Below, piece by piece: positions 1 to 4,876 of a DNA stretch of 5,426 nt. The stretch's first letter is position 1. Every line of letters begins with the position of its first letter. A program made the position numbers and the translations under genes. The stretch comes from Candidatus Thorarchaeota archaeon (lineage in GTDB: Archaea; Asgardarchaeota; Thorarchaeia; Thorarchaeales; Thorarchaeaceae). The notes beneath the pieces were generated by a model that was given only the letters and a program-made list of their open reading frames with translations, ran no database searches and was not told the origin of the DNA. Location: the NCBI GenBank assembly GCA_020355105.1, contig CP070658.1, positions 2,372,594-2,378,019 of the forward strand. Reading direction: 5' to 3'.

Positions 1-1
1 A

Positions 2-265
2 GTCACTCAACCCGACCTCAAGATCTTCGTGGGCGATGCCCTCGCAGGAAATGATGCTCTATCACAGGCAAAAGAGTTCAATGATGCGATAGGGATAGAT
101 GGCGCGATACTGACAAAGGTTGATGCAGATCCATCAGGAGGTGCAGCGCTGTCTGTGGCGTTCGTCACCGGCAGACCTGTTTTGTATGTAGGGGTGGGAC
201 AGGGGTACGACGACCTCCAGAGATTCGAGCCAGAATGGTTTGCCCAGAGACTCGTGGCAAACTAA
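2..265 (+). CDS. ftsY: Signal recognition particle receptor FtsY, C-terminal fragment (5' end outside window)
   Basis: This is the 3' end of the SRP receptor GTPase, which docks SRP-ribosome-nascent chain complexes at the membrane and hands them to the Sec translocon. The frame is open from the left edge (first full codon at base 2) and 87 codons are visible before TAA. Visible family marks are the stretch [16 protein letters not shown], the guanine-specificity motif TKVD at bases 113-124 (G4, T-K-x-D), the following DPSGGAALS segment, and the G5-region GVGQGYDDL near base 191, ending in the typical F-x-P-E-W-F terminus. These are conserved in the NG domain of FtsY; GVGQ-YDDL with an FxPEWF end fits FtsY better than SRP54, which would continue into an M domain. 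The P-loop and the N domain are outside the window. A GTG at base 29 is an internal valine, not a start. No damage is seen. Confidence 0.95.
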   Translation, partial: VTQPDLKIFVGDALAGNDALSQAKEFNDAIGIDGAILTKVDADPSGGAALSVAFVTGRPVLYVGVGQGYDDLQRFEPEWFAQRLVAN

Positions 266-279
266 TGCAATGTGGACAG

Positions 280-287
280 TTTTATTA
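280..287 (+). promoter_or_regulatory. Candidate TATA box for argF
   Basis: TTTTATTA lies in the 73-base gap between ftsY and argF and resembles the archaeal box A consensus (TTTAWATA). Transcription starting about 25 bases downstream would give a leader of roughly 30 bases that includes the argF Shine-Dalgarno sequence. The call rests on position and composition only. Confidence 0.4.
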
Positions 288-338
288 CCCGGCTCAATCA
301 GAAACCTGTTGTGCATTCAGTCATCAGAGGTTAGCAGT

Positions 339-1265
339 ATGAGTCTATTGGGTAGAAACTTCGTTGATCTTGCAGATTTCAAGAGACCCGAGCTCAGGTC
401 CATACTTGACAAGGCACATGAGTTGAAGAGCCAGCTGAAACAGGGCCAGCCGCATGAGATTCTGAAAGGAAAATCAATGGCCATGATCTTCATGAAGTCC
501 TCAACCAGAACACGTGTTTCTTTTGAGGTGGGAATGACTCAGCTAGGAGGTCATGCACTGTATCTTCAGCCGAGTGGTACTCAGCTCGGAAGAGGGGAAA
601 CAATCGGTGACACGGCCAAGGTGCTCAGCAGATACTGTGATGTCATTATGGCACGTGTCTACGGGCACAATGAGGTTGTTGAGCTCGCGGAGAATGCGAC
701 AGTTCCTGTGGTCAATGGACTCTCCGACTTCAACCATCCGTGTCAAATCATGGCGGACATGATGACCATTGAAGAACACAAGGGGAAGCTAGAGGGGCTG
801 AAAATCGCCTATGTGGGTGATTCCAACAACGTGAGTAATTCTATCATGCAAGGATGCACAATCATGGGAATGGATGTTACCATCGGGTCACCGAAAGGCT
901 ACACTCCCTCCGAGGGCATAGTGAAAAGAGCTGATGCCCTCAGCAAGAGCAACAAGACTACTGTCGAGATTGTCAATGATCCAGCCGCTGCAGTGAAGAA
1001 TGCAGATGTAATCTACACTGACACCTTCTTCAGCATGGGTCAAAAGAGAGAGAAGGAAAAGGAAGACGCATTGATGCCGTTTCAGGTGAACAGGGCTCTT
1101 GTAGAGAAGGCAAAGCTCGACACAATTGTCATGCATTGTTTACCTGCTCACAGGGATGAGGAGTTGACTTCGGACATGATGGATGACTCAAAGCACTCGG
1201 TTGTCTTTGACCAGGCGGAGAACAGGCTTCATGCTCAGAAAGGAATACTAGCACTCATCGTTTGA
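339..1265 (+). CDS. argF: Ornithine carbamoyltransferase
   Basis: Catalyses carbamoyl phosphate + L-ornithine to L-citrulline + phosphate, the sixth step of arginine synthesis; the family acts as cytosolic trimers or higher oligomers. The product is 308 residues, the usual length. Carbamoyl-phosphate-binding STRTR is at residues 55-59, HPCQ at 133-136, the ornithine-binding D228 with the SMG loop at 232-234, and the catalytic-cysteine motif HCLPAHR at 266-272. SMG and HCLP separate it from aspartate carbamoyltransferase. The ATG at 339 is preferred because the family N-terminus (MSLLGRNFVDL) begins there and GAGGT (327-331) lies 7 bases upstream. The frame is open back to base 240, but that would overlap ftsY and add 33 residues with no family resemblance. 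The position usually read GDGNN is GDSNN here (160-164), a mild deviation. The next gene starts 12 bases after the stop, so the two are probably co-transcribed. No other arginine gene is visible. Confidence 0.95.
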   Translation: MSLLGRNFVDLADFKRPELRSILDKAHELKSQLKQGQPHEILKGKSMAMIFMKSSTRTRVSFEVGMTQLGGHALYLQPSGTQLGRGETIGDTAKVLSRYCDVIMARVYGHNEVVELAENATVPVVNGLSDFNHPCQIMADMMTIEEHKGKLEGLKIAYVGDSNNVSNSIMQGCTIMGMDVTIGSPKGYTPSEGIVKRADALSKSNKTTVEIVNDPAAAVKNADVIYTDTFFSMGQKREKEKEDALMPFQVNRALVEKAKLDTIVMHCLPAHRDEELTSDMMDDSKHSVVFDQAENRLHAQKGILALIV

Positions 1266-1277
1266 GAGGCCGTAGAA

Positions 1278-2246
1278 TTGGTTAGTGAGATTGTCGCCAT
1301 AGGCAGAATCAATGTTGATGTTCACATGGAAGTTTCCAGGCTTCCGATGCGAAATGAACATGAAATCAGCAAGAAGGGGTTCATCTCCTTCGGAGGATCT
1401 GCGGCGAATTTCGCCACACAGTCTGCTCGTCTTGGTGTCAAGACAGGAATAGTTGGGTGTGTGGGCGACGACTTCTATGGGCAACAGGCGCTGAAGCAAA
1501 TATCCGATGCAGGCGTGGACACTAGCTGTGTTCTAGTGCTAGAGAAGCAGCCAACTGGAATATTCTTCTTGGCGCAACAGCCTGACAGGGGGCGATTGGT
1601 TGTCGCAGAACCGGGCGCAAATCGGTTTCTGGAGAAGCACATTCTGGATGAGGACTATGCTGCCAGTGCAAGGGTAGTCCACGTCGCAGGTGGTTTCCCA
1701 ATGATGGCTGCCAGGGCGCTGGAGGTCGCCACAACGAATGGCGTCATTTTCTCCTTTGACCCGGGAAGAGCAGCTGGTGGAATGAAGATGGATTCAATCC
1801 TCAAGCAGACAGATCTCCTGTTCCTCAATCAAGGAGAGCTGGAAGACTACTTCAAAATCAGTCCCAGCGAGAAAGCTCTCAGGACATTTGCAAAATCAAT
1901 CCCGGGCATAGTTGTTGTGAAGAGAGGGAATCAGGGTGCGGTGGCGACTGATGGGTTCGAATTCTGTAGGTCACCAGTGTTTGAGGTTCAGGCCGTCGAT
2001 ACTCTGGGAGCAGGTGACGCTTTTGCAGCCGGTTTCGTCGCTGCATGGACGCGATCAGAGAACATTGAACAGGCACTTCATGTCGGAAATGCTGTTGCGG
2101 CTCTTACCATAACCGAGAGAGGCGCACAAAACGGCCAACCAACACTTGAGAAGACCTCCAAATTGCTGGGCAAGCACGGGGTTTCGATACCACAGGTCCT
2201 CAAGACCTTCAGAAAACGGAAACGCAGGAAAGGCCGCTCAAAGTAG
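1278..2246 (+). CDS. PfkB-family carbohydrate/nucleoside kinase (ribokinase-like)
   Basis: A 322-residue ATP-dependent kinase of the PfkB/ribokinase fold, which phosphorylates a sugar or nucleoside hydroxyl. Residues 9-14 (GRINVD) are the N-terminal substrate-binding strand. FGGSAANFA (38-46) with GCVGDDFYG (60-68) is the first PfkB signature. LNQGELE (183-189) is the NxxE magnesium/phosphate region. DTLGAGDAF (241-249) is the second signature, with the anion hole and the catalytic base D247. The start is TTG at 1278: it is the only start codon in this frame after the in-frame TGA at 1263-1265, and GAGAGG (1264-1269), which overlaps the argF stop, lies 8 bases upstream, suggesting translational coupling. 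The C-terminus ends in a basic tail (residues 311-322, 9 of 12 Lys/Arg) beyond the usual fold. The substrate cannot be read from the sequence; ribose, adenosine or another nucleoside, or a hexose derivative are all possible. Pairing with argF gives no clear pathway hint. Confidence 0.88.
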   Translation: MVSEIVAIGRINVDVHMEVSRLPMRNEHEISKKGFISFGGSAANFATQSARLGVKTGIVGCVGDDFYGQQALKQISDAGVDTSCVLVLEKQPTGIFFLAQQPDRGRLVVAEPGANRFLEKHILDEDYAASARVVHVAGGFPMMAARALEVATTNGVIFSFDPGRAAGGMKMDSILKQTDLLFLNQGELEDYFKISPSEKALRTFAKSIPGIVVVKRGNQGAVATDGFEFCRSPVFEVQAVDTLGAGDAFAAGFVAAWTRSENIEQALHVGNAVAALTITERGAQNGQPTLEKTSKLLGKHGVSIPQVLKTFRKRKRRKGRSK

Positions 2247-2259
2247 GTATTACCAGAGT

Positions 2260-2288
2260 AGTATTCCGGTTTTTCTTAGCAGAATACT
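2260..2288. promoter_or_regulatory. Inverted repeat around a T-run between the kinase gene and ftsZ: candidate terminator and/or ftsZ promoter/operator
   Basis: AGTATTC (2260-2266) and its exact reverse complement GAATACT (2282-2288) flank a 15-base centre containing TTTTTCTTAG (2270-2279). The T-run lies 24 bases after the kinase stop and could end the argF-kinase transcript, since archaeal termination occurs at T-runs. It could equally be a weak TATA element for ftsZ: a start about 25 bases further on, near 2300, would leave the ftsZ ribosome binding site in the leader. An inverted repeat straddling a TATA box would suit a dimeric repressor. The two readings are not exclusive. Confidence 0.35.
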
Positions 2289-2325
2289 CCGATATTGACA
2301 TCGAACTGAAGGTGTGAGCTAGATA

Positions 2326-3498
2326 ATGCACCCATTGCTTGAAGAGGTCCTCCGTAATCAACCAGGCGCGAAACGTGACACATCTGTTCCTAAAACATCA
2401 AGAGGAAGCCGAAAGGCGGCTACGACAGACGAGGAGCTCGCAGATCTACTTGAATCTGTGACTGCGAGGATTCTGGTCGTGGGTGTCGGAGGTGCCGGGA
2501 ACAATGCAGTGACACGTATCATGGAAGTGGGAGTAGAAGGCGCCGAAACTCTCGCGGCGAATACTGATGCTCAGGATCTTTACTTCTGTAGCTCAAATCA
2601 CAAACTGCTGTTAGGAAAGGAAACCTGTGGTGGTCTTGGAGCCGGTAACGACCCGGACGTTGGAGAAGCTGCTGCTTTGGAAACTTACGATGTCATAAAG
2701 GATGTGATTCGAGGGGACCTCGTGTTCATAACAGCAGGCATGGGCGGTGGAACTGGTACTGGTGCAGCACCCCTGATAGCAAAAGCAGCCAAGGAGAATG
2801 GTTCTCTCACGGTTGCAATTGTGTGCCTACCTTTTGAGGTTGAAGGAGAAACTCGTAGAAGAAACGCCACACGAGGCCTGACGGCTCTGATGGAGCATGT
2901 TGACACTCTAATAGCCATTCCAAACGAGAAACTGCTTGAGATTGCACCGGACTTGTCATTGCCAGAAGCATTCATGGTGGCTGACGAAGTTCTAGTTAGA
3001 GCTGTCAAGGGAATAGCCGAGCTGATATCGAAACCGGGCCTTGTCAACTTGGACTTTGCTGATGTGCGTACCACTATGAAGAATGGAGGCGTGTCGATAA
3101 TAGCTCTTGGAGAGGGCCAAGGAGAGAACAGAGCGGAAGAGGCAGTCATAAACGCGCTCAGGAATCCTCTGATTGATGTGTCAATCGAGAATGCACGGAA
3201 CATCTTGGTCAACGTGAGTGGGAGCACGGATCTTCAACTGGCTGAGGCCAAACGTGTTGTCGAACTCGTAACAGAGCAAGTCCACCCTGGTGCTGAGATT
3301 ATCTACGGAGCACTGATATCACAGGAGCTTGAGGATCGGCTTCGTGTCACAATCATAGCCTCCGGAGTCAACTCCCCATACGTCTTTGACAATGCGGAGA
3401 GAGTCACGCCCCTCGCAGATGACTTGAAAACCGACCTAGGCCTGCCTAGATTGGATACCGTATCCTTGGGCCTTCAGGAAGGGTTAAAAGAACACTAG
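2326..3498 (+). CDS. ftsZ: Cell division GTPase FtsZ (archaeal FtsZ1-like by synteny)
   Basis: Tubulin-family GTPase that polymerises into the division ring at mid-cell. The protein has 390 residues. GVGGAGNN (53-60) begins the nucleotide-binding fold, NTDAQDL is at 79-85, the tubulin signature GGGTGTG at 140-146, and the T7 loop N241-x-D243-x-x-D246 supplies the catalytic aspartates that complete the GTPase site of the neighbouring subunit. The C-terminal activation domain is intact (KNGGVSIIALGEG at 252-264, ENRAEEAV at 267-274). A longer than usual N-terminal extension of about 45 residues, with a basic Ser/Thr-rich part, precedes the fold. The tail after residue 360 is short and ends near LDTVSLGL; I do not recognise the bacterial FtsZ C-terminal peptide in it. 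The start is ATG 2326 with AAGGTG (2309-2314) 11 bases upstream. Its place before secE and spt5 matches ftsZ1 in Euryarchaeota; the FtsZ1/FtsZ2 assignment needs a tree. Confidence 0.95.
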   Translation: MHPLLEEVLRNQPGAKRDTSVPKTSRGSRKAATTDEELADLLESVTARILVVGVGGAGNNAVTRIMEVGVEGAETLAANTDAQDLYFCSSNHKLLLGKETCGGLGAGNDPDVGEAAALETYDVIKDVIRGDLVFITAGMGGGTGTGAAPLIAKAAKENGSLTVAIVCLPFEVEGETRRRNATRGLTALMEHVDTLIAIPNEKLLEIAPDLSLPEAFMVADEVLVRAVKGIAELISKPGLVNLDFADVRTTMKNGGVSIIALGEGQGENRAEEAVINALRNPLIDVSIENARNILVNVSGSTDLQLAEAKRVVELVTEQVHPGAEIIYGALISQELEDRLRVTIIASGVNSPYVFDNAERVTPLADDLKTDLGLPRLDTVSLGLQEGLKEH

Positions 3499-3559
3499 AA
3501 CTGACAGCAGTCGATTCTGAGATTGCTGACGCATTCTGGGACAAGGACGTGAAACCAAA

Positions 3560-3766
3560 TTGGGTATTGGTGACTTCATCAGAGAGAGCAGGCGCATTCT
3601 GAAGCTTGCGACAAAGCCCGCCAGAAAGGAACTCTGGTTGAGCATTAGAATCACCATCTTAGGGATGATCCTTGTTGGAATGCTCAGTTACATAATCCAA
3701 GTAGTCATGACCGTTGTCACAGCCGGATGGGGTGTGGAGGAGGTCATTCAAAGACTAGACCACTAG
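3560..3766 (+). CDS. secE: Preprotein translocase subunit SecE/Sec61-gamma
   Basis: Small clamp subunit of the SecYE-beta protein-conducting channel. The 68-residue product has an amphipathic cytosolic N-terminal helix (FIRESRRILKLATKP, residues 6-20), the basic hinge ARKELW (21-26) and one membrane segment at about 28-53 (LSIRITILGMILVGMLSYII and following), then a 15-residue outside end. Size and single span are typical of archaeal SecE. The start is TTG 3560: the frame opens only after the TGA at 3527-3529, and GGACGTGA (3545-3552), one mismatch from the ideal GGAGGTGA, sits 7 bases upstream. It follows ftsZ by 61 bases and precedes spt5 by 30, the standard archaeal arrangement. Identity comes from topology, size and synteny more than from a long sequence motif. 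Confidence 0.88.
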   Translation: MGIGDFIRESRRILKLATKPARKELWLSIRITILGMILVGMLSYIIQVVMTVVTAGWGVEEVIQRLDH

Positions 3767-3796
3767 GTCTGCTCTAGTATCACGGGGGCTTCCGAC

Positions 3797-4471
3797 TTGG
3801 AGCAAAGAAGTAGTATCTATGCAGTTAGAACGACGATAGGTCAGGAACGTGGCGTCACGGACCTGATCACGACGGCAGTGATAGGTGAAACTGATGTATG
3901 GGAATGTCCATTCTGTTCAGAACAGTTCGCCGCCAAGGAAGCAACTGAGGAACACATGGACAGCTGCAAGAAGAAACGGAAAAGGAAGGGAGAGCCCAAA
4001 CTCGTTTCACAGAATCAGCTACTAGGCCGCGTGAAGGCAATCTTGGTTCCGGAAACACTTCGTGGGTATGTGTTCCTTGAAACGCTAGAGTTCAGAGATG
4101 TAGAGATAGCAATCTCAGGTGTTCCACATGTTCGAGGCCGCGTTGGAGGCAAGGTGAGCTTCGAAGAGATAGACAAGTTCTTGGTTCCTAAGCCAGCAGC
4201 CGAGGGCCTTTCCATGGGAGACGTCGTGGAGATCATCTCAGGTCCCTTCAAAGGCGAGCGTGCGAAAGTAGCCAGAGTGGATGCGGCCAAGGAGGAACTC
4301 ATTCTCGAACTGTTGGACAGTTCCCACACCATCCCGATTAGAGTGCACGCTGACTTCGCGAAGATTGTGGAAAAGGCTCAGAGGGAGGAACCCGAGGTCG
4401 AGGAGGCATCTGAAGAAGAAGACCTCGAGGAAGATGAGTTCGACGATGACTCATTTTGGGCGCACGAATGA
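3797..4471 (+). CDS. spt5: Transcription elongation factor Spt5 with a zinc finger inserted in the NGN domain and an acidic C-terminal tail
   Basis: Archaeal Spt5 pairs with Spt4, closes the RNA polymerase clamp over DNA and promotes processivity; its KOW domain can contact the ribosome. The NGN domain begins SIYAVRTTIGQERGVTDLIT (6-25) and resumes at about residue 78 with VKAILVPETLRGYVFLE, then GVPHVRGRV and SFEEIDKFLVPKP. The KOW domain is at about 136-175 (GDVVEIISGPFKGERAKV). Between the first NGN helix and the second strand lies an insertion of about 45 residues with C37-x2-C40-x12-H53-x3-C57 and F44 at the classic hydrophobic position, followed by basic KKKRKRK (58-64). The usual family length is about 150 residues; this one has 224 because of the insertion and an acidic tail (16 of 22 residues at 197-218 are Asp/Glu) ending DDDSFWAHE. 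The start is TTG 3797 with GGGGG (3784-3788) 8 bases upstream. The finger is in frame and both halves of NGN are intact, so it is not a frameshift. Confidence 0.93.
   Translation: MEQRSSIYAVRTTIGQERGVTDLITTAVIGETDVWECPFCSEQFAAKEATEEHMDSCKKKRKRKGEPKLVSQNQLLGRVKAILVPETLRGYVFLETLEFRDVEIAISGVPHVRGRVGGKVSFEEIDKFLVPKPAAEGLSMGDVVEIISGPFKGERAKVARVDAAKEELILELLDSSHTIPIRVHADFAKIVEKAQREEPEVEEASEEEDLEEDEFDDDSFWAHE
3899..3988 (+). other. Zinc-finger plus basic-tract segment within spt5
   Basis: Codons 35-64 of spt5. The segment reads W-E-C-P-F-C-S-E-Q-F, then a short helix-like stretch, then H-x3-C and the tract KKKRKRK. The spacing C-x2-C-x3-F-x5-T-x2-H-x3-C matches the C2H2 zinc-finger template with the last His replaced by Cys and the core Leu by Thr. 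Zinc binding is inferred; binding of DNA or RNA through the basic tract is a guess. Confidence 0.75.
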
Positions 4472-4644
4472 GGTATCGTTTCCATACCTAGCATCTTACG
4501 CCACATTCTCTTGCCCCTCTCATCTAGGTCCTCGACAACAGTCTGGATAATCTCAACCATTCTGATGGCGTACTCTTGCTGGCGTTCTTCGTCGGCGTCA
4601 TCCTCTTCTGAAGGCGCCAGATCTTCATCCTCGGTTCGATTCAT
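4378..4644 (-). CDS. Small acidic protein of unknown function, convergent with and overlapping spt5
   Basis: I do not recognise this product. From the ATG at 4644 it has 88 residues: an acidic N-terminus (11 of residues 5-20 are Asp/Glu), then a likely amphipathic helix at about 20-52 (EYAIRMVEIIQTVVEDLDER and then GKRMWRKMLG), then a Ser-rich end (66-88). The case for coding is that this strand gives a sensible acidic, helical protein, whereas the + strand of 4472-4677 gives only the Ser-rich text expected from the complement of Asp/Glu codons. The Ser-rich end (residue 58 onward) is antisense to the spt5 acidic tail, so it may be a by-product of that overlap. A TTG at 4677 would give 99 residues, but a TATA-like GTTTTAAG on this strand (4690-4683) would start transcription near 4660, favouring the ATG. 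The ribosome binding site is weak (GAGAG, about 10 bases upstream). Confidence 0.42.
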   Translation of the reverse strand: MNRTEDEDLAPSEEDDADEERQQEYAIRMVEIIQTVVEDLDERGKRMWRKMLGMETIPHSCAQNESSSNSSSSRSSSSDASSTSGSSL

Positions 4645-4681
4645 AATCGATCTGCTCTCATCCCCTTCACACTCCAAAAGC

Positions 4682-4689
4682 CTTAAAAC
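4682..4689 (+). promoter_or_regulatory. Candidate TATA box (CTTAAAAC) in the spt5-rpl11 gap, readable on both strands
   Basis: CTTAAAAC is preceded by a purine-rich CCAAAAG (4674-4680) that could act as a BRE. On the + strand it would start an rpl11 leader near 4712. On the - strand it reads GTTTTAAG and would start transcription near 4660, just before the ATG at 4644 of the acidic ORF. Further + strand candidates are CCTTAATC (4715-4722), giving a start near 4744, and CATATACG (4726-4733), giving a start near 4752. Which one is used cannot be decided from sequence. Confidence 0.35.
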
Positions 4690-4742
4690 ACTCTGCCCGT
4701 CGGGACTGCCAACTCCTTAATCGGGCATATACGCAAGACGTT

Positions 4743-4871
4743 GTGCCAGGGGTGAAGAAAGTGATTGTGAATGCAGTAGACCCTGCTGGACAGAGTACTC
4801 ATTGTACCACTGGGTCGTCCCTAGTCGACGGTTCTGCGGAGTTGTCGAGGTTACTGCATCAGGAGTCGTGA
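4743..4871 (+). CDS. Possible short leader ORF upstream of rpl11
   Basis: GTG at 4743 (or GTG at 4752) opens a reading frame of 42 (or 39) codons that reads MPGVKKVIVNAVDPAG and then a Ser/Thr-rich part ending LSRLLHQES before TGA at 4869-4871. The stop lies 5 bases before the chosen rpl11 start and overlaps an alternative GTG start for rpl11 (GTGA). The rpl11 ribosome binding site AGGAG (4861-4865) lies inside this ORF. I do not recognise the peptide. It has no clear ribosome binding site but would be near-leaderless if CCTTAATC (4715-4722) is the TATA box. The same bases form strong predicted hairpins, so the frame may be open by chance. It is listed as a candidate only. Confidence 0.3.
   Translation: MPGVKKVIVNAVDPAGQSTHCTTGSSLVDGSAELSRLLHQES
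4746..4848 (+). promoter_or_regulatory. Structured leader in front of rpl11 (three adjacent predicted hairpins)
   Basis: Hand folding gives three stems in a row. First, CCAGGGGT (4746-4753) pairs with ACCC-TG-CTGG (4780-4789), 8 pairs with a 2-base bulge enclosing 26 bases. Second, CTGGG (4810-4814) pairs with CCC-T-AG (4819-4824) around a UCGU loop. Third, TCGACGGTTC (4825-4834) pairs with GAGTTGTCGA (4839-4848), 10 pairs including 3 G-U, closed by a C(UGCG)G tetraloop of the UNCG class. The ribosome binding site of rpl11 begins 13 bases after the last stem. The position suits autoregulation of the L11-L1 operon, which L1 is known to exert in archaea, but I do not see the known L1-binding motif clearly here. 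Confidence 0.4.
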
Positions 4872-4876
4872 AAAGC

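Noticed and set aside
240..338. Upstream extension of the argF frame to base 240
   Set aside because: It would overlap ftsY and add 33 residues unlike the family, while ATG 339 has a good ribosome binding site and the expected N-terminus.
2685..3227. 180-residue open frame on the - strand inside ftsZ
   Set aside because: It is antisense to the most conserved part of ftsZ, has no family resemblance and no promoter or ribosome binding site; it reflects ftsZ codon use.
3505..3528. CAGCA...TGCTG inverted repeat between ftsZ and secE
   Set aside because: Only 5 pairs with a long loop and no T-run after it; too weak to call a terminator or operator.
4015..4332. 105-residue - strand frame within spt5
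   Set aside because: Antisense shadow of the conserved NGN and KOW coding sequence.
4633..4642. GGTTCGATTC, matching the tRNA T-arm consensus
   Set aside because: The flanking bases do not form the 5-pair T stem, and no acceptor, D or anticodon arm can be built around it.
4511..4720. + strand open frame of 69 residues between spt5 and rpl11
   Set aside because: It is Ser-rich in the way expected from the complement of the acidic - strand ORF and resembles no protein.
4802..4867. Upstream extension of the L11 frame to base 4802
   Set aside because: The added residues (MYHWVVPSRRFCG and following) do not look like L11 and the predicted start has no suitable ribosome binding site; AGGAG at 4861-4865 favours the later start.
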